Part shown: one piece after another, positions 1 to 7,759 of the stretch | How the letters are laid out: each line of letters begins with the position of its first letter | How positions within the stretch are numbered: the first letter of the stretch is position 1 | Assembly: GCF_900323885.1 (NCBI RefSeq) | Contig: NZ_OOHJ01000018.1 | Span: 2,405,001-2,469,000, forward strand | DNA: 64,000 nucleotides | Reading direction: 5' to 3' | Source: [Actinomadura] parvosata subsp. kistnae | Lineage (GTDB): Bacteria > Actinomycetota > Actinomycetes > Streptosporangiales > Streptosporangiaceae | Translations under genes and position numbers: made by a program | Notes under the pieces: model-generated | Seen by the model: only the letters and a program-made list of their open reading frames with translations | Told to the model about the DNA's origin: nothing | Databases searched by the model: none

Positions 1-2
1 AG

Positions 3-422
3 CCGCCCTGCGTCGAGCTGCTGCCGGACGCCGCCGAGCAGCGCGCCGCGGTGGACGACATGATCGAGACCTTCCACCGCGACGGGCTGTGGGCGGCGTT
101 CGCGAAGTTCATGGGGAACGCCGGTTTCGAGGAGGGTGAGGAGGCCGGGCCGCCCCCGTCGGAGCAGGTGGTGGCCGACGGCTCGCGGTTCTTCGCGCAC
201 GAGCTGCGCGGCACCACCCGCTACGTGCCCGACGTCGAGGCGCTGAAGGCGGGGCGGGTCGTCGTCGGGGTGGGCGCGGAGTCGGCGCAGCTCGTGACGT
301 ACCGGACGTCGGTGGCGCTGGCCGGGCTGATCGGCGTGACGCCCGTGGAGTTCCCCGGCGACCACGGAGGGTTCGTGGCACATCCGGAGAAGTTCGCCGA
401 GGTGCTGCACGGCCTCCTCTGA
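3..422 (+). CDS. alpha/beta hydrolase, C-terminal part (cut by window edge)
   Basis: The reading frame is open from the first complete codon (position 3) and ends in TGA, so this is the tail of a gene that starts outside the window. The last third has the usual end of an alpha/beta hydrolase: a strand (VVVGVGAES), a helix, then PVEFPGDHGGFVAHPEKFAEVLHGLL, where the His in GDHGGF fits the catalytic histidine loop. The nucleophile elbow would lie upstream and cannot be checked. Its stop codon abuts the stop of the convergent patatin gene. The substrate is unknown. Confidence 0.7.
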   Translation, partial: PPCVELLPDAAEQRAAVDDMIETFHRDGLWAAFAKFMGNAGFEEGEEAGPPPSEQVVADGSRFFAHELRGTTRYVPDVEALKAGRVVVGVGAESAQLVTYRTSVALAGLIGVTPVEFPGDHGGFVAHPEKFAEVLHGLL

Positions 423-1238
423 CTACCGCCACATCGCGGCCACCCGGGCCGCCGCCGCGCGGCCCTGGGCGTAGCCGGCCTCGGCGCTGGGCGTGCGCGA
501 CTCGGGGGCGAGCGGGTCGGTGCCGAACGCGGCCAGCGTCGCCTCGTCCGGCTCGATCACTTCCACCGTGCCGTCCAGCCGCGTCCAGGCGGGCTCGCCC
601 ACCTCTGCCATGGGGGCGAGCACGAGCACCCGGTCGAAGCCCGCCGCCAGGTCGGCGTTGGTGCTCGTGCGCACGCCGCCGTCCATGTACCGCACCCCGT
701 CGATGGTCACGCACGGCCACACCCCGGGGACGGCGCAGCTCGCCGCCACCGCGTCCACCAGCCCGACGCCCGAGCCGCGCTCGAACAGGCGCACCTCGCC
801 GGAGACCGCCTCCACCGCCACGATCACCAGGTCACGGTCCGGCCACTCGTGCACGGGCAGGCGGGCCTCGATGACCGCGCGCCGCTCGGCCTCGGGGACG
901 GTGGCGGCGGCCAGCGCGAGCGCGCCGATCTCGCGCCGCTGCGCGGCCGGGTCGAGCCCGCTCTCGGCGATGGCCTGCAGCTTGACCCACAGCTCCGGCA
1001 GCGACACGCCGCTCACCAGCTCCGGCGTCTGCAGGGCCGGGTCGGTCTGGCGGGCCAGCAGCTCCTTCAGCGGCAGGCCGCTGGTGACCTGGGCGGCCAC
1101 CGTGGAGCCCGCCGACGTGCCGATGATCCGGTCGGCGGCCGTGACGTCGACGCCTTCGTCCGCGAGCGCGGCCAGCACGCCCGTCTCCCATGCGATCCCG
1201 GCGACGCCTCCGCCGCCCAGCACCAATGCTCGTCTCAT
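423..1238 (-). CDS. patatin-like phospholipase family protein
   Basis: This is a 271-residue predicted acyl hydrolase of the patatin fold. It has the glycine-rich oxyanion loop near the N-terminus (LGGGGVAG, about residues 7-14), the nucleophile elbow GTSAG with Ser42, and the DGG motif with Asp186, which together form the Ser-Asp dyad. No signal peptide is visible, so it probably acts in the cytosol on phospholipid or acyl-ester substrates. The ATG at 1238 is chosen because the family normally begins with R-x-LVLGGGG; an open extension to 1313 adds no recognisable sequence. It is convergent and stop-to-stop with the hydrolase at 3-422. Confidence 0.85.
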   Translation of the reverse strand: MRRALVLGGGGVAGIAWETGVLAALADEGVDVTAADRIIGTSAGSTVAAQVTSGLPLKELLARQTDPALQTPELVSGVSLPELWVKLQAIAESGLDPAAQRREIGALALAAATVPEAERRAVIEARLPVHEWPDRDLVIVAVEAVSGEVRLFERGSGVGLVDAVAASCAVPGVWPCVTIDGVRYMDGGVRTSTNADLAAGFDRVLVLAPMAEVGEPAWTRLDGTVEVIEPDEATLAAFGTDPLAPESRTPSAEAGYAQGRAAAARVAAMWR

Positions 1239-1302
1239 GGGCCCACCGTATGCCTGTGGGTCACAAGTGGCTTCCAAGCCCTCTTGCCTACGTTCGTCCG
1301 GT

Positions 1303-1476
1303 ATGAGGCTCATCTACCGGGAGGAGGCGCTGCGCGAGCGGGAGCGGGGGCGGGCCTCCGCGCGCAGGCCGGCGGTCGCGCGCGGGCCGTCGTTCCTCGT
1401 CCTGTGGATCGCGGCGGCGATCGTCGTCACGGCCGGGATCGGCGTGACCGCGCTGGCTCTGGGAACGCTGCGATGA
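1303..1476 (+). CDS. small single-pass membrane protein resembling a HlyD N-terminal anchor
   Basis: This 57-residue protein has a basic N-terminus (YREEALRERERGR) followed by one hydrophobic segment (about residues 30-52). The layout resembles the first residues and membrane anchor of HlyD-type membrane fusion proteins, which normally accompany peptidase-containing ABC exporters like the one just downstream. The barrel, hairpin and lipoyl parts are missing. The stop codon TGA overlaps an ATG (1473) that belongs to a duplicated copy of the exporter start region. It may be a decayed fusion protein or a real small accessory protein; the HlyD resemblance is an inference from pattern alone. Confidence 0.5.
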   Translation: MRLIYREEALRERERGRASARRPAVARGPSFLVLWIAAAIVVTAGIGVTALALGTLR

Positions 1477-1540
1477 GGCGGCGCGTGCCGGTCACCGCGC
1501 CGGCCCTGGGGGCGCTGCGATGAGGCGGCGCGTGCCGGTC
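1466..1540. repeat. 47-bp offset direct duplication at the exporter start
   Basis: An identical 28-base segment occurs at 1466-1493 and 1513-1540, offset by 47 bases, with a looser match extending about 10 bases upstream of each copy. Each copy contains an in-frame ATG. The first ATG (1473) leads to a 16-codon dead-end frame that closes at 1523, and the second (1520) starts the exporter. Because 47 is not a multiple of three, the two copies are read in different frames. Confidence 0.9.
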
Positions 1541-3652
1541 GTGCTGCAGAACACCGACACCGAGTGCGGCGCGGCCTGCCTGACCATGGTGCTCGCCCAC
1601 CACGGCCACCGCACCACCCTGCACCAGGTCGCCGACCGGCTCCGGATCGGCAGGGACGGGCTGAGCGCGAAGGCCGTCGTGGACGGCGCGCGCGAGCACG
1701 GTCTCCAGGCGCGGGCCTTCTCGCTGGCGCCCGAGGACCTGGCGCGGGTGCCGCTGCCGGCGGTGGCGCACTGGGAGTTCGGCCACTTCGTGGTCGTCGA
1801 GCGCTGGTCGCCGGACCGGGTGGACATCGTGGACCCCGCGCAGGGGCGGCGCACGCTGACGCCGCAGGAGTTCGGGGCCGGGTTCACCGGCGTGCTGCTG
1901 GTCTTCCAGCCGGGCGAGGGGTTCCGTCGCGGCTCGTCGTCGATGGCGGGGGCGTGGCGGCGGGAGTTCGCGCGCACGCTGCTGCGGCGGCGCAGGGGGC
2001 TGCTGGCGCAGATCGTGGCCGCGTCGCTGCTGCTGCAACTGCTCGGGCTGGCGCTGCCGCTCTTCTCCGGGCTGTTGGTCGACACGATCGTCCCGGCGCG
2101 GGCGGCGCAGGCGCTGCCGCTGCTCGGCGTGGCCGTCGCGTTGGCGGGGGCGGCGCAGTTCGTGATCGGGTACCTGCGGGCGGCGCTGCTGGTCGCGGTG
2201 CGGGCCAGGGCCGACCAGGAGCTCACCGAGAGCGTGGTGGGGCACCTGGTGGCGCTGCCGTACCGGTACTTCACCAGCCGCGCCAAGGGCGACCTGGTGA
2301 CGCGGGCGGCCGGCGTGTCCACGCTGGGCGACCTGCTGACCGGGCAGATCGTCGCGGCGCTGCTGGACGGGCCGCTGGCCGTGGGCTACCTCGTGCTCGT
2401 GTACTTCTGGGACCCGGTCTTCGGGCTGGCGCTGACCGGCGTGGCCGCGTTGCAGGCGGTGCTGCTGCTGGCCACCACGAGCAGGATCGCCGCGCTCGAC
2501 CGGCAGGAGCTGACGGCGCTCTCGGCCTCGCAGAGCAGCCTCATCCAGACGATCACCGGCATCGAGACGCTGAAGGCGACCGGCGCCGAGCGGCGGGCCG
2601 TCGAGCAGTGGTCGGGCCACTTCGCCCGGCAGCTCGACGCCGACGTGCGGGCCGGGCTGACCAGGGGCCTGCTGGAGGCGGCGCTGTCGGCGATCCGGGT
2701 GACGGCGCCGCTCGGCCTGCTGTGGCTGGGCGCCTGGCGGGTGCTGGACGGCCGGCTCACGCTCGGCACCCTCATCGCGTTGAACGCCATCGCGCTCGGC
2801 GCGCTGACCCCGCTCGGCTCCCTGATGACCGGGCTGCAGAACCTCCAGCAGGCCGGGGCACACTTCGACCGCCTGTCGGACATCCTCGCCTCCGAGCCGG
2901 AGCCGAGCGACGGCATCGAGGTGCTGCGCCTGCGGGGCGCGGTCGAGGTGCGCGGCGTGAGCTTCCGCCACGACCCGCGCGGCGCGTGGACGGTCCGGGA
3001 CGTCTCGCTCGCCGTCCGCCCCGGCCAGAAGGTCGCGCTCGTCGGCGCGTCCGGCTCGGGCAAGAGCACGCTGGCCCGGCTGCTGCTCGCGCTGCACGAC
3101 CCGGTCGAGGGCGAGATCAGGTACGACGGCGTCCCCGCGACCGAGCTGAACCTGCGGACGCTGCGCCGCCAGTTCGGCGTGGTCACCCAGGAGCCGTCCC
3201 TGTTCAGCGGCTCGATCAGGGAGAACATCGCGCTGAACGACCCCGGCGCCTCCCTCGCGCGGGTGGTCGCGGCGGCCCGGCTGGCGGCGCTGCACGACGA
3301 GATCGCGGCCATGCCCATGGGGTACGAGACGATGCTGACCGACGGCGGCGGCCTGTCGGGCGGGCAGCGGCAGCGCCTGGCCCTGGCCCGCGCCGTCCTG
3401 CCCCGCCCCAAGATCCTGCTGCTCGACGAGGCCACCAGCAACCTGGACAGCGCCACCGAGGCCGTCATCGAGGCCAACCTCGGCACGCTCGCGCAGACCA
3501 GGATCGTGATCGCGCACCGGCTCAGCACGATCAGGGACGCCGATGTCATCCTGGTCATCGACGGCGGACGGGTGGTGCAGCGCGGCACCCACGACGAGCT
3601 GATCGCGAGCGGCGGCAAGTACGCGCAACTGGTGGCCGCCCAAACGCGGTAA
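1520..3652 (+). CDS. peptidase domain-containing ABC transporter (bacteriocin-type exporter)
   Basis: This 710-residue PCAT exporter cleaves a leader, usually after a double glycine, and exports the peptide. An N-terminal C39 peptidase has Gln10, Cys16 (TECGAAC), His89 (FGHFVVV) and Asp105 (IVDPA) as the expected active site. A six-helix membrane domain spans about 155-435. The ATPase domain has Walker A at 509-517 (GASGSGKST), a Q-loop (TQEPSLFSG), the signature LSGGQRQ, Walker B ILLLDEAT and the H-loop IAHRLS. It is full length and all motifs are intact. No obvious double-glycine precursor peptide or complete HlyD partner lies nearby, so the cargo is unknown. Confidence 0.92.
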   Translation: MRRRVPVVLQNTDTECGAACLTMVLAHHGHRTTLHQVADRLRIGRDGLSAKAVVDGAREHGLQARAFSLAPEDLARVPLPAVAHWEFGHFVVVERWSPDRVDIVDPAQGRRTLTPQEFGAGFTGVLLVFQPGEGFRRGSSSMAGAWRREFARTLLRRRRGLLAQIVAASLLLQLLGLALPLFSGLLVDTIVPARAAQALPLLGVAVALAGAAQFVIGYLRAALLVAVRARADQELTESVVGHLVALPYRYFTSRAKGDLVTRAAGVSTLGDLLTGQIVAALLDGPLAVGYLVLVYFWDPVFGLALTGVAALQAVLLLATTSRIAALDRQELTALSASQSSLIQTITGIETLKATGAERRAVEQWSGHFARQLDADVRAGLTRGLLEAALSAIRVTAPLGLLWLGAWRVLDGRLTLGTLIALNAIALGALTPLGSLMTGLQNLQQAGAHFDRLSDILASEPEPSDGIEVLRLRGAVEVRGVSFRHDPRGAWTVRDVSLAVRPGQKVALVGASGSGKSTLARLLLALHDPVEGEIRYDGVPATELNLRTLRRQFGVVTQEPSLFSGSIRENIALNDPGASLARVVAAARLAALHDEIAAMPMGYETMLTDGGGLSGGQRQRLALARAVLPRPKILLLDEATSNLDSATEAVIEANLGTLAQTRIVIAHRLSTIRDADVILVIDGGRVVQRGTHDELIASGGKYAQLVAAQTR

Positions 3653-3681
3653 TTTCGGCGCGTTCGGAGGGACTACTGGGT

Positions 3682-4224
3682 GTGGACGATCCCGAAGAAC
3701 GATTCACCGACCTCTACGACCGGCACTACCGCAGCGTGCTGGGCTACGCCCTGCTGCGGGCCGACCGGGACGTGGCCGAGGACGTGTCGAGCGAGACGTT
3801 CCTCGTGGCGTGGCGGCGCCTGGCCGAGCTGCCGGAGCCGCCACTGCCCTGGCTGCTCGGGGTGGCGCGCAACCTGCTGGCCAAGCAGCGCGACTCGCGC
3901 CACCGCCGGCAGGCCCTCGTCGACCGCATAACGGCGCTCACCACCAGCCGCGACCACGAGGCGTGGGACGTGGCCGAGCACGTCGTCGACAGGGAGACCG
4001 CCCTGGCCGCGCTCTCCGCCCTGCCCGAGCGGGACGTGGAGGCGATGGTCTTCGCCACCTGGTACGGCCTGCCGCCCGAGCAGGCGGCCGGTGTCATGGG
4101 CTGCTCGGTGCGCACGTACAACGTGCGGCTGCACCGCGCCCGCAAGCGGCTGGCCCGGGCGCTCGGCCTGGACGGCGGCCGGCACCCCCGCGTTCTCAAC
4201 ACACCCTTGGAGGACCCCCGATGA
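3682..4224 (+). CDS. RNA polymerase sigma factor, ECF type
   Basis: This 180-residue sigma-70 family protein has region 2 at about residues 8-80 (FTDLYDRHYRSVLGYALLRA, then AEDVSSETFLVAWRRL and the WLLGVARNLL helix). Region 4 lies at about 120-170 (ALSALPERDVEAMVF, then VMGCSVRTYNVRLHRARKRL as the helix-turn-helix). The GTG at 3682 follows a GGAGGG ribosome site about 10 bases upstream. Its TGA overlaps the ATG of the CU044_5270-type gene, which argues for translational coupling. It lies 29 bases after the ABC exporter and may share its transcript. Confidence 0.88.
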   Translation: MDDPEERFTDLYDRHYRSVLGYALLRADRDVAEDVSSETFLVAWRRLAELPEPPLPWLLGVARNLLAKQRDSRHRRQALVDRITALTTSRDHEAWDVAEHVVDRETALAALSALPERDVEAMVFATWYGLPPEQAAGVMGCSVRTYNVRLHRARKRLARALGLDGGRHPRVLNTPLEDPR

Positions 4225-5381
4225 CTGACCGTACGTTCGCCCGGCTCAAGCCCGAGGGGCTGGACGAGCTCGCGGAGGACGGTTACCGCCGGCGCCGCTC
4301 CGGCGACCTGGCCCGGGCCTTCGCCACCCCGCGCACCGAGGCCGCTCCCCTGCGGCGGCGCCGCCCGTACGTGCTGGCGGCGGCCACCCTGGCGGCCGGG
4401 CTGGCGGCCGTCGCCGCCTCCGTGGTCGTCACCGGCGACCCGGCTCCGCGCCCGGCGCCGCCGTCCGCCTCCTCCGCCGCTCCAACGGTGGTGGACGCGC
4501 GCTCGTTCCTGCTGGCGGCGGCCACGACCGCGAAGCGCGAGCCGGCCGAGTCCGGCCGCTACTGGTACCTCAACGAGCGGACGCTGCAGAAGGTGCACGT
4601 CGCGCCCGGGGAGTACATGGCCGGGCTCAAGGAGCTGAGCGCGCGCTTCGAGAAGAAGGAGAAGGAGCTCAAGGGCGACCAGGAACGGCTCGAAGCGGCA
4701 CGCGAGGAGTTCGAGCGGGAGGTCGGCGAGCTCAAGAGGCAGGAGCTGCCGTACACCGCCTTCGCGGCCGACACGACCGAGAGCTGGCGCGCCATGCGGC
4801 CGGGCGAGACCAGCCGCAGCGTGCGCGGCCAGGACGTGAAGGTCACGTTCGGCTCCGCGGAGGACGAGGCCGCCTGGCGCGCGGCCGGCTCCCCCGAGCT
4901 GGTGCAGCCCGGCGCCGGGCCGCGCGACGACGCGACGCCCCGGGTCCTGTCCATCGACAACCCGAGTCTGACCCTCCAGAACGTCCGCGAGCTGCCCACC
5001 TCCAAGGACGAGCTGAGGCGGCGCCTGGACGAGCTGTGGAAGCGCAGCCCCAACTCGGCGGACGTCGGCAAGGCCGGCTACCTGTGGCAGACCGGCGTGG
5101 ACCTGATGACCGCGCCCATCCGGCCGGGCACCCGCTCCGCCCTCTACCAGGTGCTGGCCGACCAGCCGGGCATCGCGTCCAAGGGCGAGGTCAAGGACGC
5201 TCTGGGGCGTACGGGGGTCGCCCTGTCCGTGTCCACGGCCGACGGGGCCGACTTCCGGCTCGTCTTCGATCCGGGGACGGCCGAGCTGCTGGAGTACGAC
5301 GTGGTGGACAAGGGGGTGACCCAGCTGCGCGTGGCGGTGGCCGGCATGGGCTTCACCGACAAGCTGGGCGAACGCCCCTGA
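4221..5381 (+). CDS. CU044_5270 family membrane protein, partner of the sigma factor
   Basis: This 386-residue protein has a cytoplasmic N-terminus (about 50 residues), one membrane helix at about 50-70, a Pro/Ser/Ala linker and an extracytoplasmic domain with the family-like motif LLAAATTAKREPAESGRYWY. Such proteins commonly follow actinobacterial sigma factors and may sense the envelope or act as anti-sigma factors; the ATGA overlap with the sigma gene supports a working pair. An unusual highly charged segment at about 134-175 (KEL/KKEKEL/ERLEAAREEFEREV) reads as a coiled coil inserted in the outer domain. The ligand is unknown. Confidence 0.75.
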   Translation: MTDRTFARLKPEGLDELAEDGYRRRRSGDLARAFATPRTEAAPLRRRRPYVLAAATLAAGLAAVAASVVVTGDPAPRPAPPSASSAAPTVVDARSFLLAAATTAKREPAESGRYWYLNERTLQKVHVAPGEYMAGLKELSARFEKKEKELKGDQERLEAAREEFEREVGELKRQELPYTAFAADTTESWRAMRPGETSRSVRGQDVKVTFGSAEDEAAWRAAGSPELVQPGAGPRDDATPRVLSIDNPSLTLQNVRELPTSKDELRRRLDELWKRSPNSADVGKAGYLWQTGVDLMTAPIRPGTRSALYQVLADQPGIASKGEVKDALGRTGVALSVSTADGADFRLVFDPGTAELLEYDVVDKGVTQLRVAVAGMGFTDKLGERP

Positions 5382-5396
5382 GTCCAGTGGTGACCC

Positions 5397-7616
5397 TCAC
5401 CCGCGGCCGAGCCGCACGGTGACGGTCAGCGAGGCGCCCTCCCGGTCGGCCGGCCGCTCGAACGTGAGCCGGCCGCCGCTCAGGAGGGCGTCCCCGTCCA
5501 GCAGCTCCGCCACCGGCATGGCCCAGGTCAGGGTCAGCTCGTCCAGGTCGCAGCGGGGGTCGGCGACGGTCACGGTGGCGGTGCCGTCGGGCCGCTCGCG
5601 CACCAGGGCCGCGCACGGGGCGGAGGCGGTCAGGCCGCCCGCCGTCCCGGCGCTCCAGAAGCAGGCGGCGGTGAGGCCCAGCGCGGGCACGTGCACGGCC
5701 TGGAGACCGGCCGTGTTGGCGAGCACCCGCACGGGAGCGCCGTCAGGCCCCGGCGTGGTCAGCGCGGCGGCGCGGGCCCGGGTGTCCTGCTTGCTCGCGC
5801 CCGGCAGCAGCAGGTACGCGTAGGAGGCCGCCCGCGGGTCGACGCCGTGGTCCAGCCAGAGCGTCACGTAGTCGCGGCTCACCCCGCCCCCGGTGCGGCG
5901 CTCCCGCAGCGTGCGCAGAGGCTGGCCGGGCAGCACGTACCCGCCGTGCCCCTCCAGGTGCGCCCAGCCGTCCCCGGTGTCGAGCCGGGCGGCGGTCCTG
6001 CGGTTGTCCACGACGGTCTCGACGGGCACGCCGTCCGCGCAGGTGATCCCCGCGCCCAGGCAGACGATCAGGTCGTCGAGGAAGAACCACGACTTGAACG
6101 CCTCCAGCGTGCTCTCCAGGCCGCTGAGGTGCTGGCCCACGGCCGCGTACGTGCCGTCGGTGGCCCCGCCGACCCACCGCCACGGCGTACGCGTGTCGCC
6201 CCAGGCCGCGCCCGCCCCGTCGGGCAGCCGCCGGGTCGAGACGGTGGTGCCCGGCAGCCGGTAGGGGTCCACGGTCGGCCAGAACGCGTCGGAGTACTGG
6301 TCGCCGTGCCCGCCGGCCCACCAGTAGAGCATCCCGGAGCCGGTGTGCCAGCCGCGCAGGTTCTCTCCGTTGCCGTGCTCGTAGTGGCCGATCCGGTGCG
6401 AGGCCATGCTGAGCGCCGCACACCAGCCGGGCCTGCGGTGCACGGCCCGCGCGCTCATCGGCAGCAGCCGGTGCCCGACCGGCTCGGCCGCCGCGGGCAC
6501 CGCCCCGTCCGCGAGGAGCGCCGCCAGGCGGGCGTGGAAGGCGGGCTCGGCCGCGTGCTCCAGCATCGGCCGGGACGTGCCGCGCTCCGCCCAGCCCTTG
6601 ACCATGGCCCGCCAACGCGCCCGGGTCCCGGCGGGGGCGCTCTCCCCCAGCAGCAGGACGGCGGCGGCGATCTCCCGGCCGCGCTCGTGGTCGCCGAACG
6701 GCCGCCGGCCGACGCTGCGCCCGCGTACGAGGTCCATGCAGGCCCCGTCGTGCACGAACGGCGCGAACGAGCGCTCGACCGTGTCGAAGATCCGCTGGTC
6801 GGCGAGCTCCCAGGGGGAGCCGCGCAGCACCGCGTACAGGGTGGCCAGGCCCGACAGCAGCGTCACCCCGTAGGCGCCCTGATAGGGCACGTACGAGTGC
6901 TGGATGAACGACCCGTCCCGGTAGAACCCGTCCCCTTCCGAGACCGTCGCGAACACCGGCGACAGCGCCGAGACCGCCAGCCGCGCCCTGGCGTGGTCGT
7001 CGTCGAGCATCGCGCGCAGCAGCGTCACCACGCACAGGTCCACCCGGTTCGCGGCGGTGCTGTTGCCCTCGTAGCGGCGCAGGCGGCGCTCCGGCACGTA
7101 GTGGTCGACGGCCTCGGCCAGCGCGGCGCTCCCGGTGCCGGTCAGCACGGATGCGTCCAGCAGCGCCTTCGGCACGCCGATCTGCCAGTGCCACCAGTTG
7201 CCCGGGGCGTCGCCGCCGGCGGCGTACACGTGCCGCCGGTAGTGCTCGACCCCCTCGGCCACGGCCTCGGCGAGTGTCGCGTCGCCCAGGCCCAGCGCGT
7301 ACGCCTGCGCCATGACCCGCAGCCGCCTGGGCGTGGCCACGAACGACGGGAACGGCTGGTCGGGCCAGAGCGAGGAGGGGCCGGGCGCCATCGTGGCGCG
7401 GTACCGCCCGGCGGCCCTGGCGAGCGCCGCCAGCCGGGCGTGGTACCCCTCGGAGTCGTGCCCCGGCCCGGCCGTCACCTCGCGCCAGCGGCGGCGCAGC
7501 CGCACGAACGTGTCGTCGGGCGTGTGCGCGGCCGCCGCCGGCGCCAGCGCGCCCATCGTGCCGGCCGCGGTCACGCCGCCGAGCCGGAGGAATAATCGCC
7601 TGGAGGGCAGCCGCAC
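5397..7616 (-). CDS. Tat-exported polysaccharide lyase, family 8 type
   Basis: This 739-residue secreted enzyme is predicted to cleave uronic-acid polysaccharides such as hyaluronan, chondroitin or xanthan by beta-elimination. A twin-arginine signal is visible (RRLFLRLGG, then an Ala-rich stretch ending near residue 31). The alpha-toroid domain carries the aromatic patch NWWHWQIGVP (about 140-149), Asn190 (TAANR), His240 (DGSFIQH) and Tyr249 (YQGAYG), which match the Asn/His/Tyr catalytic set of PL8. Beta-sandwich domains follow. The start is GTG. A GATAAT element on the minus strand (7623-7628) lies about 7 bases upstream, so the message may be leaderless. A 23-bp repeat array fills the promoter region. 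Confidence 0.85.
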   Translation of the reverse strand: MRLPSRRLFLRLGGVTAAGTMGALAPAAAAHTPDDTFVRLRRRWREVTAGPGHDSEGYHARLAALARAAGRYRATMAPGPSSLWPDQPFPSFVATPRRLRVMAQAYALGLGDATLAEAVAEGVEHYRRHVYAAGGDAPGNWWHWQIGVPKALLDASVLTGTGSAALAEAVDHYVPERRLRRYEGNSTAANRVDLCVVTLLRAMLDDDHARARLAVSALSPVFATVSEGDGFYRDGSFIQHSYVPYQGAYGVTLLSGLATLYAVLRGSPWELADQRIFDTVERSFAPFVHDGACMDLVRGRSVGRRPFGDHERGREIAAAVLLLGESAPAGTRARWRAMVKGWAERGTSRPMLEHAAEPAFHARLAALLADGAVPAAAEPVGHRLLPMSARAVHRRPGWCAALSMASHRIGHYEHGNGENLRGWHTGSGMLYWWAGGHGDQYSDAFWPTVDPYRLPGTTVSTRRLPDGAGAAWGDTRTPWRWVGGATDGTYAAVGQHLSGLESTLEAFKSWFFLDDLIVCLGAGITCADGVPVETVVDNRRTAARLDTGDGWAHLEGHGGYVLPGQPLRTLRERRTGGGVSRDYVTLWLDHGVDPRAASYAYLLLPGASKQDTRARAAALTTPGPDGAPVRVLANTAGLQAVHVPALGLTAACFWSAGTAGGLTASAPCAALVRERPDGTATVTVADPRCDLDELTLTWAMPVAELLDGDALLSGGRLTFERPADREGASLTVTVRLGRG

Positions 7617-7625
7617 GCCTCGATT

Positions 7626-7753
7626 ATCACGCCCGGCGCGCCTCGGTGATCACGCGCGGCGTATCTCGGCGATCACGCCCGGCGTATCTCGGCGATCACG
7701 CCCGGCGTGTGTCGGTGATCACGCCCGGCGTGTCTCGGTGAGCACGCGCGACC
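7626..7753. repeat. 23-bp tandem array with GTGATCAC palindromes, upstream of the lyase
   Basis: Five consecutive 23-base units start at 7626, 7649, 7672, 7695 and 7718, and a degenerate half unit starts at 7741. The unit reads approximately ATCACGCCCGGCGTGTCTCG plus GTG. Each junction creates GTGATCAC or a one-base variant (CGATCAC, GTGAGCAC), so palindromes recur every 23 bases, roughly two helical turns. The copy at 7646-7653 lies exactly 17 bases from the GATAAT element of the lyase promoter, where a -35 box would be. No protein is encoded here. It may be an operator array. Confidence 0.85.
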
Positions 7754-7759
7754 CCGTCG

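Noticed and set aside
1564..3650. A long plus-strand frame overlapping the ABC exporter and continuing into the sigma gene
   Set aside because: Only the part from 3682 matches a protein family. The upstream part is an out-of-frame reading of the exporter.
7626..7753. CRISPR-like array
   Set aside because: Units are contiguous 23-mers without unique spacers and no cas genes are present.
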